A stretch of 64,000 nucleotides of DNA from Gemmataceae bacterium (GCA_901538445.1 LR594584.1:2011111-2075110), one strand, 5' to 3'. Shown: positions 31,910 to 40,224, counted from the stretch's first letter. The notes: generated from the sequence alone by a model not told the origin. A program made the numbers and translations.

Positions 31910-33112
31910 TCACGGCCGGAAGCCGAACCCGTTGGGGGTGAGGCTGTTGTCCACGGCGAGCTGGATCGACCACGGGGCGGTGAACCCGCGGTTCTTGCGG
32001 ATCAGCTTGGCCCGGTTCTTCTGGAGCGCCGCCAGGTACTTGACGATCGTGTCCTCGGCCCCGGTGTTCGCGCCGAGCAGGGCCACGCCGCTGAGCGCCC
32101 CGCCGCCCTTGACCTCGAACTTCTGGGTCTGCTCCAGCTTCCCGAGCGGCGACCCGGCCGGGGGCGTGGCGACCAGCACCTCGTCGGTGATGAAGTCGGC
32201 CCCGGCCTTCCCCTTCGCGTCCTTCGTGGCGTACATGCTCAGCATCGGGTTGTTGTCGCGGAGCTTGGGGGTGAGCTTCACCCAGCCCTTGACCAGTTGC
32301 TCGGGGACCGAGGTGGGGCGGGCCGGGGACAGCCAGATCGCGCCGGAGATGTCGCCGCCGCCGAGCTCGTTGGGCAGCCCGCCGGCGAGCGGCTGCGGGA
32401 CGTACCGGTACGTCGGGAACGCGCCCTGGATGTTGGCCGCGAGCTGGTTCGGGGTCGGGACGAACGCGGGCCGGTTCCACTCGGTCGTCATCCACGCGAG
32501 CCCGAGGGTCGCGGCGATGTCGGACCCGATCAGGTAGATCGAGCTGGTGTTCAGGTCGCCGGCGTCGTTCTTCGTGTCCAGGTGGTGCCGGGCGCCAGCG
32601 AGGTCGAGCAGGTACGCCGGGGCGTACCCGACCGGGTTGTTGAAGTCGGCGAACGTGAGGGTGTTCTTGAGCTTCTTGGTCCCGGCGACCGGTGCCCCCT
32701 TGATGTACCGGGCGGTGTGCCACGGGCCGGTGAACGGGTTCGGGGCGAACTGCGCGCCCGGCCCGGCGATGTTCCAGAACCGCTCGGGGTCCTTGATGTC
32801 GGTGCTCTTCCCGTGGCCCCGCCAGTCGAACTGGAACACGTTGTACCCCTCCTTGGCCAGCACCGCGGCGAGCCCCTTCCAGTCCCCCTTGGCCATCGTG
32901 TTGTCCTTCCCGGGCGGGTACAGGAACATCACGACCGGGTCCGTGCCGGGGTTCTTCTCCGACTTGGTGAACAGCGCGCGGAGCTGGACCCCGTCCGGGG
33001 TGAGGAACGTCTCCTCCACGGGATCGGCCGCCCGCGCCCGCGGGGGTTCGGTCGTGAGGGCCAGCGCGGCGATCGCGCCGAACAGGAGGGGGGCCGCCAT
33101 CCAGCGTCGCAT
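31910..33112 (-). CDS. Secreted alpha/beta-hydrolase-like protein
   Basis: A 400-residue exported protein (signal MAAPLLFGAIAALALTTEPP...RARA). The fold is suggested by VVMFLYPPGKDN, YNVFQFDWRGHGKS (the strand and turn after the oxyanion region) and SSIYLIGSDIAATLGLAW where the nucleophile elbow would be. The elbow reads GSDIA rather than G-X-S-X-G, so the catalytic serine may be atypical or absent. A second half (LSPARPTSVPEQLVKGW, then ALLGANTGAEDTIVKYLAAL) gives the usual late Asp/His area. GAGGAT precedes the ATG at 33112. Substrate is unknown; a non-catalytic role cannot be excluded. Confidence 0.75.
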   Translation of the reverse strand: MRRWMAAPLLFGAIAALALTTEPPRARAADPVEETFLTPDGVQLRALFTKSEKNPGTDPVVMFLYPPGKDNTMAKGDWKGLAAVLAKEGYNVFQFDWRGHGKSTDIKDPERFWNIAGPGAQFAPNPFTGPWHTARYIKGAPVAGTKKLKNTLTFADFNNPVGYAPAYLLDLAGARHHLDTKNDAGDLNTSSIYLIGSDIAATLGLAWMTTEWNRPAFVPTPNQLAANIQGAFPTYRYVPQPLAGGLPNELGGGDISGAIWLSPARPTSVPEQLVKGWVKLTPKLRDNNPMLSMYATKDAKGKAGADFITDEVLVATPPAGSPLGKLEQTQKFEVKGGGALSGVALLGANTGAEDTIVKYLAALQKNRAKLIRKNRGFTAPWSIQLAVDNSLTPNGFGFRP

Positions 33113-33297
33113 GACAGATCCTCGGGACGTGAGGGGAGCCTGATGAGGGGAACGTTTCTGGATGATACGCCGTTGGCACGGGCGGTGCCAGAGAGTTGCG
33201 CCGGCTTTCCCGGCCCCGCGCCCCGGCCCGGGGCCGAACAGTTTCCCCCGCTTGTCCAGCCCCCGCACGGCCCGCCGCGGCGGCGCGCGGGTTCCGG

Positions 33298-33717
33298 TCA
33301 GTGCCCCTCTTTCACGAGGTTCCGGTTCCACTTCGGGACCACCACCACCACGTCGGCCGACCCGTCCGGGACGCACTGGCAACTGAGCCGCGACTCGGGG
33401 GTGACGGCCGGGGCCTGGTCGAGCTCGTCTTCTTCGTCCTCGCTCGCGGGCGAGCACGCCTTCGCCCCGTCGCGCACGTACACGTGGCACGTCGAGCACG
33501 CGCACACGCCGCCGCACGAGTGGTTGATCTCGACCCCGGCCTCCTCGGCGATGGCGAGCAGCGAGCCGTCGAGCCCGATGTGCCCGTAGGGGAACGCGGC
33601 CGGGTCCATCACGTAGGTCTTCGAGGAGCCGGTCTCCTCGTCGACGAACGTGACCTTGAACGGCTTGTCGGGCCGGTTGAGGGCCACCTTGCGGATGTAC
33701 GGGTTGACGCCGCCCAT
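33298..33717 (-). CDS. fdx: 2Fe-2S ferredoxin, ISC/adrenodoxin type
   Basis: A 139-residue [2Fe-2S] ferredoxin. Cluster ligands are Cys68, Cys74 and Cys77 in HSCGGVCACSTCHVYV and Cys113 in ESRLSCQC, the spacing of ISC-type ferredoxins. An N-terminal extension of about 20 residues (MGGVNPYIRKVALNRPDKPF) precedes the ferredoxin core (VTFVDEETG). The acidic stretch EDEEDELDQA before the last ligand is the usual partner-docking segment. It would carry electrons for Fe-S assembly or a P450-like partner. It is alone here, with AGGA before the ATG and a family-B hairpin upstream. Confidence 0.93.
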   Translation of the reverse strand: MGGVNPYIRKVALNRPDKPFKVTFVDEETGSSKTYVMDPAAFPYGHIGLDGSLLAIAEEAGVEINHSCGGVCACSTCHVYVRDGAKACSPASEDEEDELDQAPAVTPESRLSCQCVPDGSADVVVVVPKWNRNLVKEGH

Positions 33718-33784
33718 TAGGGTTCCTGCGGTTGGTGATGTGGTCCGCAGGTATTGTAGGGCGTGCGGGGTGAGGGGCGGAAAC

Positions 33785-33849
33785 GGGCGAACCCTGAGCG
33801 CCAGCGAGGGGGTGGGGTACACCCCCTCGCTGGCGCTCAGGGTTCGCCC
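33785..33849. repeat. Inverted repeat, family B copy 2
   Basis: A 65-bp palindrome with the same arms as 23588-23652 (GGGCGAACCCTGAGCGCCAG and its complement) but a different loop (GGGTA). It lies between the BON-domain gene and the ferredoxin gene, on the 5' side of the ferredoxin gene and the 3' side of the BON gene, ending 23 bp from the latter's stop. Confidence 0.92.
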
Positions 33850-33871
33850 CGAGCCGAAGGCGTCTTGTTGA

Positions 33872-34717
33872 CTACGGCCGCGGGGCGGGCTGCGGCACCG
33901 GGGCGGGGAACGTCAGCTCGTTCTTGATGTACGCGACGCCGGGGGTGAGGCGGACCATGCCCTCGACCAGCCGGGCCTCGCGGGCGTCGCGGACGGTGCC
34001 GCGGAGGACGACGTTGTTGTCGGCGGTGGTGAGCACCTGCACCCCGGCCGGGTTCGAGAGGGTGCCGAGCGACCGCTGGACCATCGCCGAGAGGTCCGAC
34101 TGGAGTTGCGGGGCCGCGACGGCCGGGGCGCTGAAGTCGGCGACCGCGGCGTAGGTGAGCTGCACCGGCATCGGGACCATGACGCCGTAGGTGTTCGCGG
34201 CCGAGCCGCCGAGCGCGCCGCCGGTGCGGCCGCCGAGCCCGCCGGTGGCACCCGCCCGGGTCGTGGTCGCGAGCCCGCCGGTGGCGGCGAGGTTCGTGCG
34301 GTTGGTGCCGCGGGCCCCGGTGCCGCCGGTCCCCAGCAGCACCTGGCCGAACCCGCCCGGGGCCTGGTTCACCTGCGAGGTGATGAGCCCCTGGTAGTAC
34401 GGGTTGGCGTAGTACCCCGAGAGGAAGTTGGTCGAGTCGAGCGAGCTGGTGTTCTGGCCCGACGGCGGCGCGAGCTGCGGGGCCGGCTGCATGGTCTGGA
34501 GCTGGGTGCCGCCGAGGTCGCTGCCCCCGAGCGAGCCGCCCCCGCCGGTCCCGCCCCCGGTGCCCCCGCCGAGGCCGCCCGCGAGCCCGCCGGTGCCGCC
34601 GAGGCTCCCGAGCGAGCCCCCGCCGCCGGTAGTGACCGACCCCTGCTGGGCGGTCGCGGCCGATGCGGACGCGACGACGGCGGCCACGGCCCAGACGAGG
34701 CGGTTCACGTAACGCAC
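33872..34717 (-). CDS. Secreted BON-domain protein with Gly-rich region
   Basis: A 281-residue protein starting at GTG 34717 (GGAG seven bases upstream), with signal peptide RLVWAVAAVVASASAATAQ. Residues 27-75 are an extreme Gly/Leu/Ser/Thr low-complexity stretch, followed by a Q/N-rich segment and a second Gly-rich stretch. The C-terminal 85 residues form a BON domain (LQSDLSAMVQRSLGTLSNPAGVQVLTTADNNVVLRGTVRDAREARLVEGMVRLTPGV), a fold that binds phospholipid or other envelope ligands. The protein is probably envelope-associated. It is 140 bp downstream of the ECF fusion gene on the same strand. Confidence 0.82.
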   Translation of the reverse strand: MRYVNRLVWAVAAVVASASAATAQQGSVTTGGGGSLGSLGGTGGLAGGLGGGTGGGTGGGGSLGGSDLGGTQLQTMQPAPQLAPPSGQNTSSLDSTNFLSGYYANPYYQGLITSQVNQAPGGFGQVLLGTGGTGARGTNRTNLAATGGLATTTRAGATGGLGGRTGGALGGSAANTYGVMVPMPVQLTYAAVADFSAPAVAAPQLQSDLSAMVQRSLGTLSNPAGVQVLTTADNNVVLRGTVRDAREARLVEGMVRLTPGVAYIKNELTFPAPVPQPAPRP

Positions 34718-34857
34718 GGCACGACTCCGGTTCGGGGAACTGCGCGGGCGGGCGCGTCTCTTCCTCAAGTATCGACCGCGCGGGCGCGGCGGTCCAGAGA
34801 AGTGCGGGGAGAAATTGATGAGAGGCGGGGCCGCGTAGGTGCGGCCCCGCGGCGGCG

Positions 34858-36489
34858 TCACTTCTTCGGCTCACCGCGCTTGAGGGCGTCCTTGGCGGCG
34901 GCGGTCAGGGGTGACTTCTCGTCCCCCGCCGCGAGGTCGTCCAGTGCCTTGACCGCCTCGGGCGTGCCGAGGTGGGCCAGCAGCGTGACGGCGCGGACGG
35001 TGCGGCCCTTGCGGTCGTCGGCCGACGCCTCGCGGTTCGGGTCGGCGGCCACGGCGATCACCTCTTTCAGGTGTTCGGCCTCCGCGCCGCCCGCCTGAGA
35101 CCGTCCCGACCCACCGCCGTTGACCATCTCGGTCACGGAGATCGAGCTCGCGCTGGCCATCGTGACCGTGACCCCGCCGGACTTGACGGTGAGCGGGTAC
35201 AGGTCGCCGGTCGGCTTCTTCACGAGCGCGCGGGCGGCCAGGACCACGCCGCCGGCGTCGGCCCTGTCCGCGAACTCCTTGAGCTTCGCCCGGACGGCCG
35301 GGTGGTCGGCGAGGTCCGCGAGGGCGGCGACGGCCCTGGTGCGGTCGTCCTCCTTCTCGGCGGCGAGGCCCTTCACCAGTTCGTCGATCTTCTTGTCGTC
35401 CACCTTACCGGTGGCGGCCCGGAGCTTGGCGGCGAGGAACGGCACGGCGTCCTTGGCGGCGGCGGCGAGCCGCAGCATGGCGCGGGCGCTCGTGGCCTCG
35501 TCCGGCGACCCGAGGTCCGCCCACAGCGCCTCCAGCGCCGCGTCGCCGGCCGGCGTGGCCGGAACCGGGGCGCGGGCGGCGACCAGGGCCACGGCGGGCG
35601 GCGTGCGGCCGGGGTCGGCCTGCGCGGCGTCGGGGCCGCCGAGGCCCGCCCAGGTGCCGACGCCGACGCCGGCGAGTGCGACGACCGCCAGCGCGGCCTT
35701 CTTGAGCTTCGCGAGGTACATGGTCTTGATCACTCCGTGTGACAGGGCCACGGCCGCGGCGCTGACGCCGGGGCCGACCGAACCGCCGGCGGCGAACACC
35801 GCGGCGGCCCGGATGGTCGCTTCAAACAGTGGCGCGGCGACCGCTTGGGTGGAGACCGCTGACGCGAGCACCGCGCCGGCGTGGGTGACCCCGCGGCGGG
35901 CGAGCCGGTCGGCCAGCAGCTTGCGGGCGCGGGCCAGCCGCCCGGCGACGGTGCCCTCGGGCCACCCGAGGCGGGCGGCCGCCTCCGACCGGGTGAGCCC
36001 CTCGAGGTCGCACAGCACCACCGGCAGGCGGTATCGGTCGGGCAGGGCGGCGAGTTCGCGGTCGAGCACCCGCACGGCGTCGCACCCGGTGGTCGCCGGG
36101 GTGTCCGCCGCCGGGCGGTCGGGGAGCTGTGGCACGAGCACCTCCCGTCGCCGCCGCCGGGACGCCGCGGTCCGGGCGCGGGCGGCGGTGTGGTACGCGA
36201 CGCCGTGCAGCCAGCCGCCGACCGCGGTTCGCGGGGAGACGGTGGCGGCCTTCTTCACGAGGACGAGGAACGTCGCCTGAAATGCGTCGTCGGCGTCGGC
36301 GCCGCGGAGGACGCGGCGGCACACGCCGAGGACCATGGGCCCGTGCCGGCGGACGAGGGCGGCGAACGCCTCCGGGTCGCGGGCGTCGAGGTACCGACCG
36401 AGCAGCTCGCCGTCGCACGCGGCCCCGTCGCCGGCCGCGGCGAGGCGGCCGACGCGGTCGATCAGACTGGCGAGCGGTGCGTGGGCCAC
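34858..36489 (-). CDS. ECF sigma factor fused to TM helix and HEAT-like domain
   Basis: A 543-residue protein. Residues 25-200 are an ECF sigma factor: LLGRYLDARDPEAFAALVRRHGPMVLGVCRRVL, ADDAFQATFLVLVKKA (region 2), and LPDRYRLPVVLCDLEGLTRSEAAARLGWPEGTVAGRLARARKLL (region 4). Beyond, a hydrophobic linker (ATIRAAAVFAAGG...GVSAAAVALSHGVI) leads to a single membrane helix, ALAVVALAGVGVGTWAGL, near residue 270. The final 230 residues, presumably outside, include HEAT-like helical repeats (ALEALWADLGSPDEATSARAMLRLA...; DRTRAVAALADLADH; VRAVTLLAHLGTPEAVKALDDLA). The fusion would tether sigma at the membrane and sense through the outer part. Such C-terminally extended ECFs are known from Planctomycetes. 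Confidence 0.9.
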   Translation of the reverse strand: MAHAPLASLIDRVGRLAAAGDGAACDGELLGRYLDARDPEAFAALVRRHGPMVLGVCRRVLRGADADDAFQATFLVLVKKAATVSPRTAVGGWLHGVAYHTAARARTAASRRRRREVLVPQLPDRPAADTPATTGCDAVRVLDRELAALPDRYRLPVVLCDLEGLTRSEAAARLGWPEGTVAGRLARARKLLADRLARRGVTHAGAVLASAVSTQAVAAPLFEATIRAAAVFAAGGSVGPGVSAAAVALSHGVIKTMYLAKLKKAALAVVALAGVGVGTWAGLGGPDAAQADPGRTPPAVALVAARAPVPATPAGDAALEALWADLGSPDEATSARAMLRLAAAAKDAVPFLAAKLRAATGKVDDKKIDELVKGLAAEKEDDRTRAVAALADLADHPAVRAKLKEFADRADAGGVVLAARALVKKPTGDLYPLTVKSGGVTVTMASASSISVTEMVNGGGSGRSQAGGAEAEHLKEVIAVAADPNREASADDRKGRTVRAVTLLAHLGTPEAVKALDDLAAGDEKSPLTAAAKDALKRGEPKK

Positions 36490-36558
36490 GTTCTCCTCCG
36501 GGGCGTCACCATACTTTCCCCGGCGGCCGGCGAGTTGATACAGAAATTATGCGCCGCG

Positions 36559-36984
36559 TCACAGTTTCTCGCCGACGGTGCGGCCGTTGACCGACGTGAT
36601 CCCGGCCCGCGGGACGACGATGACGCCGTAACTCCCGGCGACCCGCTCGGGCTGCGAGAACCAGTCGGCCGTGGCGGCGCCGGTCGCATCGACCGTCAGC
36701 CAGCCGGAGTAGACGCGGCTCCAGCCCGCGTGCGACGTGACGACCACGACGTCGTGCGAGAAGTCGACCTTGGGGCACTTGCCCGGGAGGTTGGCGTACG
36801 TCCAGAACCGCTGCCACGTCGCGTTGTCGAGGATGACGCCGCCCCTCACCTCGGGGAGCGGGTCTTCGCGCTCGCCGCTCCAGACCATGACGGCGCTGAC
36901 GTGCTTGCGCCTGTTCGGGTCGCTCGCGAACGCGCCGCCCGCCAGAAGCACGACGAACCCGACGCCAAAGAGGTGAACACGCAT
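36559..36984 (-). CDS. Small secreted protein, hypothetical
   Basis: A 141-residue exported protein: signal RVHLFGVGFVVLLAGGAFAS, then a short domain with VMVWSGEREDPLPEVRGGVILDNATWQRFWTYAN, KVDFSHDVVVVTSHAGWSRVYSGWLTVD and a C-terminal VIVVPRAGITSVNGRTV. The alternating strand pattern suggests a small beta-barrel or sandwich. The W-x-W and FSHDVVVV arrangement recurs in planctomycete proteins I cannot name. The start at 36984 (GGGGAA upstream) begins exactly at the signal peptide. It is between the ECF fusion and DUF4291 genes, on the same strand as both. Confidence 0.65.
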   Translation of the reverse strand: MRVHLFGVGFVVLLAGGAFASDPNRRKHVSAVMVWSGEREDPLPEVRGGVILDNATWQRFWTYANLPGKCPKVDFSHDVVVVTSHAGWSRVYSGWLTVDATGAATADWFSQPERVAGSYGVIVVPRAGITSVNGRTVGEKL

Positions 36985-37015
36985 TCGTAGTTCCCCGAGG
37001 TGAGGTCTGCCCCTC

Positions 37016-37708
37016 CTACGCTCCGCCGAGGCCCTCAGGTTCGTCTCGCGGTTGTAACGGCTGCGGGACATCTTCATCGAGTCCCAGTCGGGTGGCGGTC
37101 GCTGGATCGGCGGGGCGGTACACGCGCTCGCGGGGCGTCTCGATCGCTCGCACGCCGGCGGACTTCAAGCGCTCGCGCTGCTCGGCGACGAAGTCGGAGA
37201 GGTCGATCACCTCCACCAGTTCGCGGCGGCCGAACGCTTCCAGCACGCCGCCCCGGAGGCCCAACTGGATCGCCCGCCGGTCGAGCTTCGCGCCGGACGG
37301 GTGGTGGTCCGGGTCCCACTGCAACCGCACCGCCGACCGGCCGACGGCCCGCGACCACTCTTCGCGGGTCTCAAACTGCTCGCGGTCCCACGACGACGGC
37401 ACGGCCGCAGCGAGGAGCGTGTCGAAGAACATGCGGCGGACCCGGAGGGCGAGCGTGACCTCCTGGTTCTCCTTGGTGCCCCACCCGGAGCGGTACATCA
37501 TCCACAGGAAGTTCGGCTTCACCCAGCTCATGCGGGTGTAGCTGAAGTCGCCCCCGAACACGCCGTGCTCGGCCGCGTACCGCCCGATGGCCGGTGAGTA
37601 CGCCTGGTAGACGACGACGGTGTCGTTGTCGAACTGCGCGAGAACGTGCCGCCCCTGCTTGGGCCACACCGCGACCTGCTCCTTGTACGGCTCGGTGAGT
37701 AGGGGCAT
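37016..37708 (-). CDS. DUF4291 family protein
   Basis: A 230-residue cytosolic DUF4291 protein: EQVAVWPKQGRHVLAQFDNDTVVVYQAYSPAIGRYAAEHG, then the family core MSWVKPNFLWMMYRSGWGTKENQEVTLALRVRR, FETREEWSRAVGRSAVRLQWDPDHHPSGAKLDRRAIQLGLRGGVLEAF and LVEVIDLSDFVAEQRE. The family is distributed across bacteria and fungi with unknown activity. ATG 37708 (MPLLTEPYKEQ) fits the usual family start; an open frame continues upstream for 33 codons and the SD here is weak, so the start is less sure. Confidence 0.87.
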   Translation of the reverse strand: MPLLTEPYKEQVAVWPKQGRHVLAQFDNDTVVVYQAYSPAIGRYAAEHGVFGGDFSYTRMSWVKPNFLWMMYRSGWGTKENQEVTLALRVRRMFFDTLLAAAVPSSWDREQFETREEWSRAVGRSAVRLQWDPDHHPSGAKLDRRAIQLGLRGGVLEAFGRRELVEVIDLSDFVAEQRERLKSAGVRAIETPRERVYRPADPATATRLGLDEDVPQPLQPRDEPEGLGGA

Positions 37709-37866
37709 GACAAGCACATCGAACGAGGACCGGAACCGAGTCGCGTGGCTGAGAACGGCATTTGTGACGCCCTCATCCGCGGTGCGGCCCGTCCGGCTCC
37801 CAACCACCCCGGCGAGCCGGGAGCGTCAGCGACCGGAGCCGCGCGAAACCTTCTGGTCGCTGGCGC

Positions 37867-38047
37867 TCACACCGCGTCGGGGTCGACGCCGAGTTCCCGC
37901 AGCCGCGCCGCGAGCCGCTCCGCCTTGAGGCGCTCGGCGTCGGCCTTGCGGCGCTCTGGAGGGTGTTCTCGGCCATTCGCTCCCCGTCCCAGCTCGGGTA
38001 GAGGACCGCCGGCGGCTGGTTCGCGAGGGACGACAGGCCTCCGTCAT
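37867..38047 (-). pseudogene. Internally deleted Uma2-type endonuclease remnant
   Basis: Translating the minus strand in two frames gives pieces of an Uma2 protein. Upstream, LANQPPAVLYPSWDGERMAENTLQ matches the N-terminal signature seen in many planctomycete Uma2 proteins (VLYPxxDGxxMAENTxQ). Directly after it, in another frame, comes ERRKADAERLKAERLAARLR...ELGVDPDAV and a stop, the coiled tail typical of the same proteins. The catalytic PD-(D/E)XK core of about 150 residues is missing, and the ATG at 38047 is itself out of frame with the N-terminal piece. So this is a deletion remnant with frameshifts. An intact Uma2 gene lies at 49837-50466. Confidence 0.72.
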
Positions 38048-38187
38048 ACCCGATCCGGGGTCGCGCCCGCAAGGCACCGGTTGGCCCGGAGAGCAACGAG
38101 CGGTCGCTTTTCGCTTGTGTTGTGCGGCCGCGTGGGGCATACAAGATGACTGGCCCCGCCCTTTCTCCCACGGCACAGGGGTTCGCC

Positions 38188-39165
38188 ATGTCGTCCCGGC
38201 CACGCACCGGCTTCACGCTCATCGAGTTGCTCGTCGTCATTGCGATCATCGCCATCCTGATCGGCCTGTTGCTGCCGGCGGTCCAGAAGGTCCGCGAGGC
38301 GGCTGCCCGCATGAAGTGCTCCAACAACCTCAAACAAGTCGCCATCGGGCTGCACGCCCACGCCGCGACCTTCGGAAAGTTCCCGGCCGGCGGCATCGGG
38401 TGCCCGACCTCGGACATGTACGGCCACTCGTGGTGGATCCCGACGCTCCCGTTCCTCGAGCAGGACGCCTTCTACCAGAAGTTCGACAAGACCGGCAAGG
38501 AGAGCGGCACGCAGTACCGGTCCACGGGGTGGTGGAAGCACCCGGCGTTCAGCGAGGCCAACGGCCACAACGGAACCCTGTTGAGTGGGTACTCATTTCC
38601 GATGGGGAAGTGCCCGTCGAGCCCGTTCCCCGCGTTCGTGCAGAACGACGCCTTCCGCATCTTCGTGCCCGACTACACCGGCGTCTCGGGGAGCAGCGAC
38701 CACCCGTCCACGTTCACCAGCGGCACCTACGGGGCCGGGATGGTGTCGGCCGGCGGGGTGCTGATCCCGAAGAAGCCGGTCGCGATCACCGACGTCACCG
38801 ACGGCACGTCGAACACGATCGTCGTCGGCGAGCAGTCCGATATGTGCTCGCTGGCCGACGGCACGAAGGCCGACTGCCGCAGCTCGTGCCGGCACGGGTT
38901 CGCGATGAGCTTCCCGAACTCGTTCCCGAGCGACCCTCGGATCTTCAACCTCACCACCGTGCGGTACCGGATCAGCAAGGACGCCTCGCTCGCGAACTCG
39001 GGCGGGAACTGCGGGGCCAACAGCCCGCTCCAGTCGGCCCACGTCGGCGGGGCCAACGCCGCGTTCGGCGACGGGAGCGTGAAGTTCCTCCGCGACAGCA
39101 CCGACATCGCCACCCTGAAGCGGCTCGCCGACCGCGACGACGGCCTGGTCCCCGGCGAGTTCTGA
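38188..39165 (+). CDS. DUF1559 pseudopilin-like protein
   Basis: A 325-residue DUF1559 protein with canonical prepilin N-terminus: RTGFTLIELLVVIAIIAILI, then [25 protein letters not shown]. The Gly-Phe cleavage pair and Glu+5 are intact. The later parts show HAATFGKFPAGG, LPFLEQDAFYQKFD, TDGTSNTIVVGEQSD, and the C-terminal HVGGANAAFGDGSVKFLRDS block. Four or more cysteines suggest disulfides outside the cell. ATG 38188 has AGGGG upstream. It is followed, after nested repeats, by a small lipoprotein gene of the kind commonly paired with DUF1559 genes in Gemmataceae. Confidence 0.95.
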   Translation: MSSRPRTGFTLIELLVVIAIIAILIGLLLPAVQKVREAAARMKCSNNLKQVAIGLHAHAATFGKFPAGGIGCPTSDMYGHSWWIPTLPFLEQDAFYQKFDKTGKESGTQYRSTGWWKHPAFSEANGHNGTLLSGYSFPMGKCPSSPFPAFVQNDAFRIFVPDYTGVSGSSDHPSTFTSGTYGAGMVSAGGVLIPKKPVAITDVTDGTSNTIVVGEQSDMCSLADGTKADCRSSCRHGFAMSFPNSFPSDPRIFNLTTVRYRISKDASLANSGGNCGANSPLQSAHVGGANAAFGDGSVKFLRDSTDIATLKRLADRDDGLVPGEF

Positions 39166-39189
39166 CGCCGGCTCCGGTTGATTCGTGTC

Positions 39190-39424
39190 CGGTCCGAGCC
39201 CGAGCGCCGAGCGAGGGGTTCACGCTCACCCCTCAGGGCGACGCAGAGATTGAATCCGGGTCAGCGGCACCCCCTCGCTGGCGCTCAGGGTTCGCCACGA
39301 AGTTGCACCGCTTGTTGGCGAACCCTGAGCGCCAGCAAGGGGGTGGCTTCACAACCCAAACCACCCACTGTGAAACACCGCGTTGCCCTGGCTCACCCCT
39401 CGTTCGGCGCTCGGGCTCGGACCG
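39190..39424. repeat. Nested inverted repeats (outer pair with family B inside)
   Basis: The outer arms CGGTCCGAGCCCGAGCGCCG...AGCGAGGGGT (39190-39219) and ACCCCTCGTT...CGGCGCTCGGGCTCGGACCG (39395-39424) pair over 30 bp with one mismatch. Inside them lies a family-B repeat in opposite arm order: CACCCCCTCGCTGGCGCTCA...GGGTTCGCC (39268-39296) and GGCGAACCCTGAGCGCCAGC...AAGGGGGTG (39317-39345). Part of the outer repeat motif (TCACGCTCACCCCT) also recurs at 39219-39233. Confidence 0.87.
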
Positions 39425-39489
39425 AGCGGCCCGTCGATCGGACCCGGTCGGCGCTCCACGCTTCCACTTCCCAGGCAGAGGCCCGTCAC

Positions 39490-39903
39490 ATGGCTCGGCT
39501 CGGACTCGCGGTCGCGTGCGCCCTGGTTCTGTGCGGGTGCGGCTCGGAGCCGCCGCTGGGCGTGGCCCGGGGGAAGGTGACGTACAAGGGCGCGGCCGTG
39601 CCCGAGGGGTCGGTCCTGTTCACCGACGACTCGCAGGGCGTCGCGTTCGTGTGCGACCTCGAAGGGGGCGGCACGTTCGCGTTCCAGGTCGCCCGCGGGC
39701 ACGGGCTGCCGCCCGGCACGTACCAGGTCGCGGTCCAGCCGCCGCGGGGGAACAAGCCGTCGATGGAGATGGTCGCCCCGGTCACCGTGGACCCGGACAA
39801 GTACCCGATGATCCCGAAGAAGTACCACGACGGGAAGACGAGCGGGCTGACCGCGACCGTGAGGCCGGGGGCGAACGAGCCGTTCGTGTTCGAGATGAAT
39901 TGA
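39490..39903 (+). CDS. Lipoprotein with carboxypeptidase-regulatory-like domain
   Basis: A 137-residue lipoprotein with signal LGLAVACALVLCGC (lipobox LVLCGC; Cys15 or Cys17). The mature part is a small beta-sandwich like transthyretin/carboxypeptidase regulatory domains: VARGKVTYKGAAVPEGSVLFTDD, FAFQVARGHGLPPGTYQVAVQPP and a C-terminal MIPKKYHDGKTSGLTATVRPGANEPFVFEM. The PxKYxxxxTSGLTxTV ending is typical of small planctomycete lipoproteins located next to DUF1559 genes. It is on the same strand as the DUF1559 gene but separated by 324 bp of nested repeats. Confidence 0.82.
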   Translation: MARLGLAVACALVLCGCGSEPPLGVARGKVTYKGAAVPEGSVLFTDDSQGVAFVCDLEGGGTFAFQVARGHGLPPGTYQVAVQPPRGNKPSMEMVAPVTVDPDKYPMIPKKYHDGKTSGLTATVRPGANEPFVFEMN

Positions 39904-39920
39904 GACCAACTCCGGTCTTC

Positions 39921-40200
39921 CTGTAGCCGGCCTCTGTGACGCCGAGTCGGGTTGAAGAGTAACCCTTGGTTTGTGACCTCCCCCCTGGTGGGGTAGGTCG
40001 CCGCGAGTCTTCGAGCGGCGGGTGGGGGGAAGCACCAACGCGCGTGAAGGTGTTCCCCCCCACCCGGCTCGCAGAGCCTCGCCACCCTCCCCCACCAGGG
40101 GGGAGGGCACGACACGCCACGGTTGCGGATCACTGCAACCTGGTCCGAGGCCGGGCACCGGCAGGTCCCACAGGTCCGGCCTCACAGAGGCTGGCTACAG
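39921..40200. repeat. Family-E inverted repeat split by a family-A repeat
   Basis: CTGTAGCCGGCCTCTGTGAC (39921-39940) pairs with CCTCACAGAGGCTGGCTACAG (to 40200), as in the intact family-E repeats at 57868 and 61128, where the arms are only about 20 bp apart. Here the arms are 240 bp apart and the family-A element 39977-40108 lies between, so one repeat has entered another. Confidence 0.82.
39977..40108. repeat. Inverted repeat, family A copy 3 (nested)
   Basis: CCTCCCCCCTGGTGGGGTAG at the left pairs with CCCTCCCCCACCAGGGGGGA GG at the right; the inner segments CGGGTGGGGGGAAGC and CCCCCCACCCG also pair. It is a sequence-diverged member of family A within the family-E repeat at 39921-40200. 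Confidence 0.82.
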
Positions 40201-40224
40201 AACACCCACGAACCACAAACGCAC

